Part shown: positions 25,822 to 34,112 of the stretch, one piece after another | Layout of the letters: each line of letters opens with the position of its first letter | Position numbering within the stretch: position 1 is the first letter of the stretch | Assembly (NCBI GenBank): GCA_002427505.1 | Contig: DIRJ01000039.1 | Span: 36,619-88,827 of the forward strand | Source: Mageeibacillus sp. UBA5439 | Lineage (GTDB): Bacteria > Bacillota > Clostridia > Saccharofermentanales > DTU023 | DNA: 52,209 nt | Direction: 5' to 3' | Program-made: the position numbers and the translations under genes | Notes under the pieces: generated by a model | Told to the model about the DNA's origin: nothing | The model's database searches: none | What the model saw: only the letters and a program-made list of their open reading frames with translations

Positions 25822-27180
25822 ATGAAATTAAATGCAAAAAGAATTAAACGCCATATGGTGAGAACTTATGAATTCTGGCAGATGAATTTACGTCTTTTAG
25901 TAATCGCAGAAGATCAGAAAAAGCTGCTGGAGGATTTTTCAGCTAAGTTGCCGCCCAGTGATAGTGGTTATCTGGCTTTTTCATATTTGGACAGAGATCT
26001 TCGCATTGCCTTTCTCGGAGCTGCTGATGACGAGAACGACGAGTATGAGTTTTTTGACACTAAGGAAGTTGTTGATATACCTGCTTCGGCCGTGCCCAAC
26101 CTCCTGGTCAGAATCGTAAAGCTGAACGATGAACTGGCAGAAAACGCTTTTATTCAACAGGTACAGCAAGAACAGGCTAATAATGTTTTAGCAATGAGCA
26201 CGCTGACCATTCGCGCACTTGATTCGCAGCGTGACCCTCAGCTGCCGTTCCGCCTGAGAGCCTTGCGCATTGAGGACGAGGCAAGAATCACTGAGCTGAT
26301 AGAGCTGCAGACTTTACGCCGGTCTGCTCTCGAGGCAGCGGAAGAACAGGCGGCAGCAGCTGCCAGGAAGGATAAAAAGACTAAGAAGAAAGATCGGGAA
26401 CTGGCGGAAGAGACGGGCGAAGCAGCCACAGAAGACGAAGCCGGGCCGGAAGAAGTCTACGAGGACGATAGTCTTTTACCTGAGATCAATATTGCAGATG
26501 AATTGGCAAAAGTGTTGCAGGAGCTGTGGGTTTATGACCTGACACCGGCAAATAACGGCAGCTGGTGCGCTAAGCTGGAGGCGGATCTTTCCGGTTCTAA
26601 ATTCAAGGCAGGTGATTTGGTCCATGTTGAGCTGCGCTGTGTAGAGCTGGACGGCGAAGATCTAGCTCTGGTCTTTGTTGTTCCTGAGGCGGAAGTAGAA
26701 GATGTCAAAATTGAAGTGTCTTCATATCATGCCACCAGGCTGCCCTGGCGCAAGGCCTATGAGCTGGAATGTCTGACGAATCACGACTTCCGCGAGACCT
26801 ATTATTTGGGACGAAATGGTGAAGACAGCAAGCTTTTTAATAAAATTGTGGCTGATATCCGTTATGGACGCCTGGATCCGGCCATGTATCTGGATCTGGT
26901 GCAAAAAGATGATGTTTCACTTGATTTCTCGAGAGAGCTCTACCGCTGCCGCCACTGTGGAGACCTGCATGTGACCCGGCGCTTACGTCTGGTCACAGAG
27001 GAGAGCTCCATGTCAGAACCCTATTATTGCCCCCGGTGCGGTGAGCGTTCATCTCAGGTCAAGCGTGTACATATTGCTTCCTTGAATTGCCCCAAATGCC
27101 ACAGCCCCTTGGATATGAAACCTGAAAAGGTCTGGTACGCCTCAGATGAAGAGGATGACAGCATACTTCTGGAGGACTAA
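25822..27180 (+). CDS. Unrecognised protein with C-terminal zinc-ribbon motifs
   Basis: About 452 residues; I do not recognise the family. Seen: a basic N-terminus (MKLNAKRIKRHM), a mixed alpha/beta region, and a highly charged, Ala/Glu/Lys-rich coiled-coil-like segment (about 165-225) ending in acidic residues. A second folded region follows (about 225-370). The C-terminus holds three CxxC pairs (CRHC, CPRC, CPKC) that could bind one or two zinc ions. The tail is acidic. No membrane segment or signal. The start is placed at ATG 25822, although GGAG lies 11 bases away and an in-frame TTG begins at 25801. It lies 5 bases before the asparaginase gene and is probably co-transcribed. A TATAAT hexamer at 25633-25638 could be part of its promoter, but no matching -35 box is seen. 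Confidence 0.7.
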   Translation: MKLNAKRIKRHMVRTYEFWQMNLRLLVIAEDQKKLLEDFSAKLPPSDSGYLAFSYLDRDLRIAFLGAADDENDEYEFFDTKEVVDIPASAVPNLLVRIVKLNDELAENAFIQQVQQEQANNVLAMSTLTIRALDSQRDPQLPFRLRALRIEDEARITELIELQTLRRSALEAAEEQAAAAARKDKKTKKKDRELAEETGEAATEDEAGPEEVYEDDSLLPEINIADELAKVLQELWVYDLTPANNGSWCAKLEADLSGSKFKAGDLVHVELRCVELDGEDLALVFVVPEAEVEDVKIEVSSYHATRLPWRKAYELECLTNHDFRETYYLGRNGEDSKLFNKIVADIRYGRLDPAMYLDLVQKDDVSLDFSRELYRCRHCGDLHVTRRLRLVTEESSMSEPYYCPRCGERSSQVKRVHIASLNCPKCHSPLDMKPEKVWYASDEEDDSILLED

Positions 27181-27185
27181 GTAAA

Positions 27186-28238
27186 ATGCGTTTCCTACTG
27201 CTCAACACCGGAGGTACGATCTCATCTGTCAGCAGCAGTAAAGGTAAAAGGCCGGAGCTGACAAGTGCGGACCTGCTGCGACGGGCACAGCCTGTTAACA
27301 ACAGGTATTCCATTGATGCCCTGGATGTTTTACAGCGTGATTCTACGGATATCGGCCCCCGGGAATGGCGGCAGCTGGCACATAATATTGTTGACGCTGA
27401 CCGACAAAAAAATTACGATGCTTACATCATCCTGCATGGCACGGACACTATGGCCTATACAGCCGCAGCCCTGTCTTTTCTTTTGCGTGATTTTCCGAAA
27501 ACGGTCTTGATGACGGGAGCCCAACGCTCTGCTGATGAGCCTGATTTTGATGGCATCGACAATATGGGACAAGCCATTGCTGCAGCACTGGAAATGTCAG
27601 CTGACTATGCGGGAGTTTTTCTGGTCTTTGCGGGCAAGGTAATTCATGGCTGTCATGCAGTCAAAACTGACACTAAGGATCTGGAAGCTTTCTCATCTAT
27701 TGGTGCTCCTCCGGTCGCGGCAGTGCAAGCTGACAAGCTGACTGCTGTAAACAGCGGCTGGCATGACAAGCTGACGGAGCGCAGAAAACTGACCCGGCGC
27801 CTATACGATGTGGATGAAGAACACTTTCTGATTGATCCTCTGGACCCTCATGTTTTAGTCATTCACATGACCCCGGGTCTGGATCCGCAGCTGCTGCCTC
27901 AACTGGCAGGCGGAAACTGGCCGCTGCGGGCATTAATTCTGGAAGGCTTTGGCAGCGGAGGCATTCCTGTAGCGCCGCGCGACTATTATCCATATCTCAA
28001 AAACTTAATCAATGACGGAGTCCTGGTGATTTTGGGAACGCAGGTTTTGTCAAAGGACGAAGATCTAAAAAGATATGAGGTGGGACAGAGAACCGAAGGC
28101 CTTGGCCTGATTGCTCAGGGAGGCCTTAGCACTGAGGCCGCCCTGACTAAAACAATGTGGATTTTACCTCAGGCAAGAGATCGCGCCATGCTGGCGTCTT
28201 TGTATCAGGAGGATTTCGCCTTTGAGCATCCCCTGTAA
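27186..28238 (+). CDS. Type I-like L-asparaginase
   Basis: A 350-residue amidohydrolase converting L-asparagine to aspartate and ammonia. Signatures: the nucleophile Thr in NTGGTISS at the N-terminus, the second catalytic Thr-Asp pair in ILHGTDTMAYTA, TGAQRSADEPDFDGIDN, and the C-terminal FGSGGIP. No signal peptide, so it is cytosolic, consistent with a type I enzyme (AnsA class). The gene starts 5 bases after the zinc-ribbon gene; a ribosome site would lie inside that gene's end. A GatD/glutaminase-like role is less likely given intact asparaginase motifs. Confidence 0.92.
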   Translation: MRFLLLNTGGTISSVSSSKGKRPELTSADLLRRAQPVNNRYSIDALDVLQRDSTDIGPREWRQLAHNIVDADRQKNYDAYIILHGTDTMAYTAAALSFLLRDFPKTVLMTGAQRSADEPDFDGIDNMGQAIAAALEMSADYAGVFLVFAGKVIHGCHAVKTDTKDLEAFSSIGAPPVAAVQADKLTAVNSGWHDKLTERRKLTRRLYDVDEEHFLIDPLDPHVLVIHMTPGLDPQLLPQLAGGNWPLRALILEGFGSGGIPVAPRDYYPYLKNLINDGVLVILGTQVLSKDEDLKRYEVGQRTEGLGLIAQGGLSTEAALTKTMWILPQARDRAMLASLYQEDFAFEHPL

Positions 28239-28264
28239 AGTGTAAATTTTTGAGAACGGCAAGT

Positions 28265-29482
28265 TTAGCGTGGTATGCTTACGTCGCCCTCGGCAATAAT
28301 ATCGATAACATTTTTGATGGAGGCGATTTGATCCTCGCCAATGTCGCTTGCGTAATCTTCGACTGTAATTAATCCTTCTTTCACGCCGCAGTAAATTGTG
28401 TCAGCAGGCAGATCGCCGCTGAGGAAAAGTTCGTAAGCGTAAAGATAAGCCTCAGCTCGCTGGAGCAATACTTTAATGGTGGCCGGGTCATATAAATCAG
28501 GATCGTTTTGATTCACAGTACTTCGGCTTGCGCCCGGAGACCAGGGCTGTGTTGTGGTCGTTGTCGGAACAGGAAGAGTGCTTGTAGTTACTACTTCGTC
28601 GTCTGTACCGGTCTCTTCCGGTTCTGTAGCTTCAGCTACGGGACTGAGCAGTTTTATTCCCGCTTCCGCACTTACAATTCTCAGACCGGCCTTACGGGCA
28701 GCAGTCATGGCACTCTCGGAGGCGTTTCCGGCTATGACTGCGAGTATAGAGGGATTATACATATCAATTAACTGCTCTGTCTGGATAGAAGCATCATTTT
28801 GTTCAGGATCCAGAACCAAGCTGCGAACGACGGCAGTCGGGTTGACGTATCTGGCCCCGGCCTCGAAAGCTTCTGTCAGGATTGTTTGATTGTCTTCCGG
28901 ATACCTGGCAATAAGGCCGATACTGTCTTCAGGAGTCAGAAGCGCTGCTGCCGCACCCAGCAGAAAACTCTGTTCTTCTTCTCTGAAAGAAATATTCACC
29001 AGATTGTCGCCCGAGTTGCTGCCATCGATCACAAAGAACATAACATCCGGGTTCTTTTTTGCTATCTTCGCAGCGATTTCGTCAAAAACCGGAGAATCAA
29101 AGAAAATAAGGTTATATCCTGCCTTGATTAATTGTTCAGCAATCCCGGCAGCCGCAGACACGGTAACATTCTCCACATACCTGCTCTCAGCATTAGCAGC
29201 AGAAATCAACTGAAGTCCCTGATAGGCACTTTTACCGTAATCGCTGGTGATAGAACTTTCCAAAATAAAAGCTACATGATCCCGCTCACCTGGTTCGAGA
29301 CGACCGGGCGGAAGAGCATTTGTTGTTGGCCTCGTACCCTCTTGGCCGGGATTTTTACTATTGTTACACGCAGCCAGTGTCAGCATGGAAAATACTATTA
29401 TGAGCAGCAGAAAAAAAACGCTCCACCGGGCGTGCTTTGTTCCAGCCTGGGAAACTATATTATGTTTTGAGTTTTGCATCAA
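28265..29482 (-). CDS. BMP/Med-like binding lipoprotein with a Thr-rich insertion
   Basis: A 405-residue lipoprotein with lipobox TLAAC (Cys39). The fold signals of periplasmic-binding BMP proteins are present: an N-terminal Rossmann-like half (VAFILESSITSDYGKSAYQGLQ), ADNLIFFDSP-type strand, VMFFVIDG, and SFLLGAAAALLTPEDSIGLIA. Between the second-lobe strands and the C-terminal helices is an insertion of about 60 residues rich in Glu and Thr (TTSTLPVPTTTTTQP). No permease or ATPase is next to it, so it may be a sensor or serve a transporter elsewhere. It is convergent with the asparaginase gene (26-base gap). Ligand unknown. Confidence 0.8.
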   Translation of the reverse strand: MMQNSKHNIVSQAGTKHARWSVFFLLLIIVFSMLTLAACNNSKNPGQEGTRPTTNALPPGRLEPGERDHVAFILESSITSDYGKSAYQGLQLISAANAESRYVENVTVSAAAGIAEQLIKAGYNLIFFDSPVFDEIAAKIAKKNPDVMFFVIDGSNSGDNLVNISFREEEQSFLLGAAAALLTPEDSIGLIARYPEDNQTILTEAFEAGARYVNPTAVVRSLVLDPEQNDASIQTEQLIDMYNPSILAVIAGNASESAMTAARKAGLRIVSAEAGIKLLSPVAEATEPEETGTDDEVVTTSTLPVPTTTTTQPWSPGASRSTVNQNDPDLYDPATIKVLLQRAEAYLYAYELFLSGDLPADTIYCGVKEGLITVEDYASDIGEDQIASIKNVIDIIAEGDVSIPR

Positions 29483-29590
29483 AAATTACTCCTGACCTGA
29501 TAGGTTCTTGATCGATCCAATGAAATTTTAGCACAGCTTCACAGTAAGAGCAGAAGAGATAGCTCAACTTCCCGGAAAATCATCTCGTCT

Positions 29591-30751
29591 CTACAATGCA
29601 GAATAATATATATTTACAGCGTCTTCTGCTGTAAGAGGGACGAAGCCCCGCAGTGTCCTGCTTTCAACCCGTTGGCCCATTTCAGCAAAATGCTCATCAT
29701 CAATGCCGAGCTCGGACAGTTTTGCAGGCATATGCAAAGACCGGAAGAACTCCTCAGTTCTTTCAATAGCCAGCCCGGCGATATCGTATGGATCCTTTGT
29801 CTGGTCAATGCCCCAGACATTTACTCCGTACTCAGCAAACTTGTGAACTGTGCTGTCGTTAAGGATATAGTGCATCCAGGCAGGAGTAAGGATCGCCAGT
29901 CCCACGCCATGTGTCGTATCGTAAAATGCTGCCAACTCCTGCTCCAGCGGATGCACAGACCACCAGCCGACCTGTTGCCCCCACTTACACAGACCATTAA
30001 TAGCCAGTGAACTGGTCCACATCAAATTCGCACGGGCTTCGTAATTTTCCGGAAGATTGTAGGCGACCGGACCGTATTTGATGCAAGTCAGAAGCAGGGC
30101 TTCACAGATACGCGCCTGAACATAACCACCGGTCACCGGGGTGAAGTAGTTTTCAAATGTGTGGCTCATAATATCGACAACACCGGCTGCAGTAAGATGC
30201 CGGGGCACTGTCATCGTGTACTCAGGATCCAAAATTGAAAAAAGAGGTAAGATTGCCATTGAACCGGTGCCAAGTTTTTCTTTTGTAGCAGGATTTGCAA
30301 TTACGGCCCCTCCGTTCATTTCTGAGCCGGTTGCAGAGTTTGTGAGGACTGTGACCACAGGTAAGGCCGTTTGTATTTTTCGGGCATCTTTAACCAGTTC
30401 CCAGGGATCGTCGTCAAAAAGAGTGCCGGCAGCGATTATTTTCGAACAATCAATGACACTCCCGCCACCAACGGCAAGGACTACATCCAGCTTATGCTCG
30501 CGGCAAATGCGGACACCCTCCCTGACGGAATCAATCCTCGGGTTAGGTGCAACATTTGCCAACTCAAGGTAGGGCATCCCGATTTCTTGCAGAACAGCAA
30601 TAACTGCATCATATATTCCCGTTCTTTTGATGCTTCCTCCGCCGTACACCAGCAGGGCTTTTGTTCCAGCCGATTTAATCTCTCTGAGTTTCTCAATTTG
30701 CCCCTTACCGAAATATATTTTAGTAGGAACATTGTATTCAAAATTTAACAT
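29591..30751 (-). CDS. Iron-containing alcohol dehydrogenase (butanol-dehydrogenase-like)
   Basis: A 386-residue NAD(P)H-dependent alcohol dehydrogenase of the BdhA/YqhD branch of the Fe-ADH family. N-terminus LNFEYNVPTKIYFGKGQIEKL and AVGGGSVIDCSKIIA (dinucleotide binding) are typical, as are NSATGSEMNGGAVI and the metal-ligand region GVVDIMSHTFENYF with a later DTTHGVGLAIL. Such enzymes usually reduce aldehydes to alcohols. It is divergent from the aldehyde dehydrogenase that opens the selenoprotein cluster, sharing the 504-base gap. Confidence 0.93.
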   Translation of the reverse strand: MLNFEYNVPTKIYFGKGQIEKLREIKSAGTKALLVYGGGSIKRTGIYDAVIAVLQEIGMPYLELANVAPNPRIDSVREGVRICREHKLDVVLAVGGGSVIDCSKIIAAGTLFDDDPWELVKDARKIQTALPVVTVLTNSATGSEMNGGAVIANPATKEKLGTGSMAILPLFSILDPEYTMTVPRHLTAAGVVDIMSHTFENYFTPVTGGYVQARICEALLLTCIKYGPVAYNLPENYEARANLMWTSSLAINGLCKWGQQVGWWSVHPLEQELAAFYDTTHGVGLAILTPAWMHYILNDSTVHKFAEYGVNVWGIDQTKDPYDIAGLAIERTEEFFRSLHMPAKLSELGIDDEHFAEMGQRVESRTLRGFVPLTAEDAVNIYYSAL

Positions 30752-31255
30752 CTTATTCTCCTAATGCTGTTTTTCAGTTAGCGGCATAATCCTGGAATTT
30801 TGATCTCCGCTTGGCTCAGGTATTTGTATTCATAATTACATAGATAGTGAATTTGTAATATTAAACCGACATTCTATATGCCATTTTAGCATGTTTTCTG
30901 TAAATCAACGCAGGTGCGGACAAGCGTCTCAATCATCAATACTGCCTATCAGTTATCAACTGGGATCGCTGACTTTTTGTCTTGAAAGTAACAGGGAATT
31001 TCGCATAGAAAAGATTTGACATAAGCAATATTGTTTGTCAGAATGCTTGCACATATTTGCCAATATGTCAGTGAAGCTTGAGATTTTATTGAATCAATAT
31101 GCAGTGATTTTACAATCATAAGGTCGCGGATGTACTCACGAAAATGTGAATGTAGAAAACAATACAGTAGCTGCAGTAAGAATGAGAAATGTATTGATAT
31201 GTAACTACTAGAGCAGTTGATCGCAGTGATCAAAGATATAGGAGGAATACAAAGA
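30752..31255. other. Divergent regulatory gap before the selenoprotein cluster
   Basis: No convincing gene here; a minus-strand frame of 94 codons has no ribosome site or recognisable content. TTGACA at 31016-31021 with CAGAAT 17 bases on (31039-31044) is a moderate plus-strand promoter. Two clean dyads lie downstream: ACATATT-N4-AATATGT (31051-31068) and TTGATC-N5-GATCAA (31217-31233), the latter 8 bases before the ribosome site GGAGG. They are plausible operators. No regulator gene for them is in the cluster. Confidence 0.5.
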
Positions 31256-32746
31256 ATGAATTATTCGGAAAAAATTAAGCAAGACCTGTTCAAGTTGTAT
31301 ATTGACGGTCAGTTTGTGGAAAGTGAGTCGGGTGAAAGCTTTGATTTTGTAAACCCTGCGACTGGTGAAGTCTTTGGCAAAGGATCCTGGGGCGGAGTTG
31401 CAGATGTTCAGAAGGCAATCAAAGCCGCACGCAAAGCTTTTGATGAAGGACCCTGGGGTAAGATGTCCGGGCGTGAGCGCGGTGACTATATAAAGAAAGC
31501 AGGGCAGATCCTGGAGCGCCGTAAAGATGAATTTTCGATTCTCGAGACTCTTGACGCAGGCAAGCAGTATATGGGAATGTTGTATTACGAACTGCTTGAG
31601 AGTATAGATGCTTTCGATTACTATTCGCATAAGGCCCGCACCCTCGGTGGCGATACCACTCGTTTGCACGGTAATACTTTAAATTATGTTGACTGGTATC
31701 CCTATGGCGTAGTCGGGGAGATCCTTCCCTGGAACGGTCCTCTGATGATGGGCTGCCAAAAAATAGCAGCAATTCTTGCAGCAGGCAACACAGTGATTGT
31801 CAAACCTCCAAGCTGGGCGAGTGCAAGCTTGTTATCACTTGCTGAAGTATTTGATGAAGCCGGATTCCCGCCCGGTGTGGTGAATGTTGTGTCCGGTTCC
31901 GGTTCAACTGTAGGTCAGGAGCTTGTTAAGAGCGAAGATGTTGATATGGTTTCCATGACAGGCGGTACAGATACAGGAAAGCAGATAATGACAGCTGCTG
32001 CCGATACAGTTAAGACAATTGCGCTTGAGCTGGGCGGGAAGAGCCCGAATATCATTTTTGATGATGTTGATATCAAAAATGCTGCCAGCTGGGCTGTACA
32101 TGGATTTACACTGCACTCCGGTCAGGTTTGCGTATCCGGCACCAGAGTTCTGGTACAAAGAAGTATCTATGAAGAACTGTTGTCTGAGATGGCGGAAGTG
32201 GTCAAGCGCTATCATCCCGGCAATGGCTTTGACTTTGAAAAGGGCGTCAACTTCAGTACTTTAATCCATCCCGACCATGCTAAATCAGTCTGGAAATATA
32301 TTGAAACAGCGAAAAAGGAAGGTGCTCGTCTTATCGCAGGCGGAGAACCCTATCAGGATCCCGAACTGCAAAAGGGGAACTATGTTCCGCCCACAATCTT
32401 TGCTGATGTTACACCGGATATGACTATTTTTAACGAAGAGATTTTCGGTCCTGTCGGCAGTGTTACTCCCTTTGACACTGAAGAAGAGGCTATTGCACTG
32501 GCAAATATGACTAAGTATGGTCTGGCAGGCGGAGTATTCACTAAAGACATTAAGAGAGCGCACAGGGTAGCCCAGAGAATGAAGGGCGGCCAGATTTATG
32601 TGAATTCTTATTTCAGCTCTGCAATTCTGGATTCACCCGGAACCGGTTGGAAACAAAGTGGAATAGGTGTTGCCGGTATACACAAGTACATGATCAGCAA
32701 AACTGTTTTTGTAGATCTGAACGATGGCAATCAGCCACCTGTATAA
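31256..32746 (+). CDS. NAD-dependent aldehyde dehydrogenase (betaine-aldehyde-type)
   Basis: A 496-residue class 1/2-type aldehyde dehydrogenase. Motifs: EILPWNGPLMMG, IVKPPSWASAS (cofactor Lys), MTGGTDTGKQ, ALELGGKSPNIIF (base Glu) and LHSGQVCVSGTRVLV (catalytic Cys). Overall it resembles the betaine aldehyde/phenylacetaldehyde group; substrate cannot be fixed. The start at ATG 31256 has GGAGGAATAC just before it. It is the first plus-strand gene of the cluster and ends 19 bases before the GrdB-like start. Confidence 0.93.
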   Translation: MNYSEKIKQDLFKLYIDGQFVESESGESFDFVNPATGEVFGKGSWGGVADVQKAIKAARKAFDEGPWGKMSGRERGDYIKKAGQILERRKDEFSILETLDAGKQYMGMLYYELLESIDAFDYYSHKARTLGGDTTRLHGNTLNYVDWYPYGVVGEILPWNGPLMMGCQKIAAILAAGNTVIVKPPSWASASLLSLAEVFDEAGFPPGVVNVVSGSGSTVGQELVKSEDVDMVSMTGGTDTGKQIMTAAADTVKTIALELGGKSPNIIFDDVDIKNAASWAVHGFTLHSGQVCVSGTRVLVQRSIYEELLSEMAEVVKRYHPGNGFDFEKGVNFSTLIHPDHAKSVWKYIETAKKEGARLIAGGEPYQDPELQKGNYVPPTIFADVTPDMTIFNEEIFGPVGSVTPFDTEEEAIALANMTKYGLAGGVFTKDIKRAHRVAQRMKGGQIYVNSYFSSAILDSPGTGWKQSGIGVAGIHKYMISKTVFVDLNDGNQPPV

Positions 32747-32765
32747 GTCTATAAAGGAGAATAAG

Positions 32766-34112
32766 ATGAAAAAACTAAAAGCTGTCTTATATCTGAACCA
32801 ATTTTACGCCGGTCGTGGTGGTGAAGATATGGCACATAGCGGATTAGAGATTGACGCGGAGGCCAAGGGCCCCGGCATAGGCCTGCAAGGTATCTGGAAG
32901 GATGAAATGGAAATAGTAAAGACCATTTCAGCCGGAGATAACTTCATCAATCTGGATGCAAACTATGAACTTGTCAAAGATGAGATTGTTGCAGCTGTTC
33001 GCGATGCCGAAGCAGACGTATTTCTGGCCGGACCGGCCTTTAATGCCGGCCGTTATGGTGTGGCCTGCGGGCGGGTTTGTGAACTTGTTTCGACAGAACT
33101 GGGTATACCGGTAGTGACCAGTATGTTTCCTACCAATCCAGCTGTAGAAATGTTTCTGGGTAAAGTTCTTATTGCAGTAAGTACTGAAACAGCAGGTGGC
33201 ATGCGCAAATCATTGCCTCAGTTCGCCGGCCTGGCTTTGAAACTGGCTAAAGGCGAGGCACTTGCTCCTGCCAAAGTAGATCAGTATATAGAAACAGGCA
33301 TTCGTATTAATGAAGTTGATGAGCACAGTGCCGCCTATCGCGTAGTAGCCATGTTGCTCAACAAACTGAACGATCAGCCATATGCAACTGAGGTCCCTTT
33401 ACGTAAAGAAAAGCAAGTAGCGGCAGCAGCTGCGATTAAGGATGCGTCAAAACTGAAGTTTGGCTTTGTTACTACGGGCGGACTTGTTCCCAAGGGCAAC
33501 CCGGACAAGATTAAAATGTATGCTGCAGACTCTTATGGCTCATACGAGATTGATGTTGATACCTTCAACAAGAATTATTATGAATCAATTCATGGCGGCT
33601 ATGACACTACTGCTGTAAATGAAGATCCACAGCGCCTGGTGCCTTATACCGCAGCAAAAGATTTAGAAAAGCGCGGCATAATTGGAAGCGTCGCTCCGTA
33701 TTTCCTGTCAACCAGCGGCATCGGAACCAACGTTGGCATGTCCCAGCAGCTGGGAGCTGCCATGGCACAGCAATTTCTTGATGATGGAGTTCAGGCGGTA
33801 TTCCTGACATCCACCTGAGGAACCTGTACACGTAGCGGTGCTACAATAAGTAAGGAATTAGACAAAGCAGGCATCCCCAATGTTCACATCAATGCATTCA
33901 TGTCAATTGCGGAATCCGTAGGCTCAAACAGAATCATAATCGGTGGAGACTTCACCTATCCTTCAGGCGATCCGAGCTTACCTCCGGACCGCGAAGAGGC
34001 TTATCGTATTCGTTTACTCGAAAAGTCAGTCGCTGTTATGAAAACACCTATTGATGCGCCTACAGTTTTTTCTGTAAGAAAAGGTGAAGGCGAAAGTGAG
34101 GAGGGTGCATAA
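32766..34112 (+). CDS. grdB: GrdB-like selenoprotein (glycine/betaine/sarcosine reductase family component B)
   Basis: A 448-residue protein read through an in-frame TGA at 33816-33818, taken as selenocysteine. Before it: the family N-terminus YLNQFYAGRGGEDMA, FLAGPAFNAGRYGVACG, TTGGLVPKGNPDKI and HGGYDT. The stop falls exactly where GrdB has Sec, in LTST-U-GTCTR, and homology continues (SGATISKELDKAGIPNVHIN, VGSNRIIIGGDFTYP) to the TAA at 34110. In the canonical UxxCxxC motif the second Cys is Ser here. In glycine reductase, GrdB binds the substrate and forms a Se-carboxymethyl intermediate passed to GrdA. GrdA, GrdC and GrdD are not in this window. AAAGGAG precedes the ATG. The exact substrate is unknown. 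Confidence 0.9.
33819..33850 (+). promoter_or_regulatory. Candidate bacterial SECIS hairpin after the Sec codon
   Basis: Thirteen bases after the TGA, GTAGC (33832-33836) pairs with GCTAC (33840-33844) around a GGT loop. Position just 3' of the codon, inside the reading frame, and G/U in the loop suit SelB recognition. A lower stem could extend it (CCT/AGG). Confidence 0.65.

Noticed and set aside
28508..29470. Several plus-strand open frames opposite the BMP-like lipoprotein
   Set aside because: They lack ribosome sites and homology; the minus-strand frame has a lipobox and family motifs.
31217..31233. FNR-type site TTGAT...ATCAA
   Set aside because: The half-sites are 7 bases apart rather than the 4 needed for FNR.
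30949..31233. Minus-strand 94-codon open frame
   Set aside because: No ribosome site, A/T-rich composition and no recognisable features; it overlaps likely promoter elements.
33900..34112. Separate 70-codon gene beginning MSIAESVGSN
   Set aside because: It is the C-terminal part of the GrdB-like selenoprotein, in the same frame after the recoded TGA.
32766..34112. grdB-like gene as a pseudogene broken by TGA
   Set aside because: The TGA sits exactly at the known Sec position and both sides are fully conserved, with a hairpin following.
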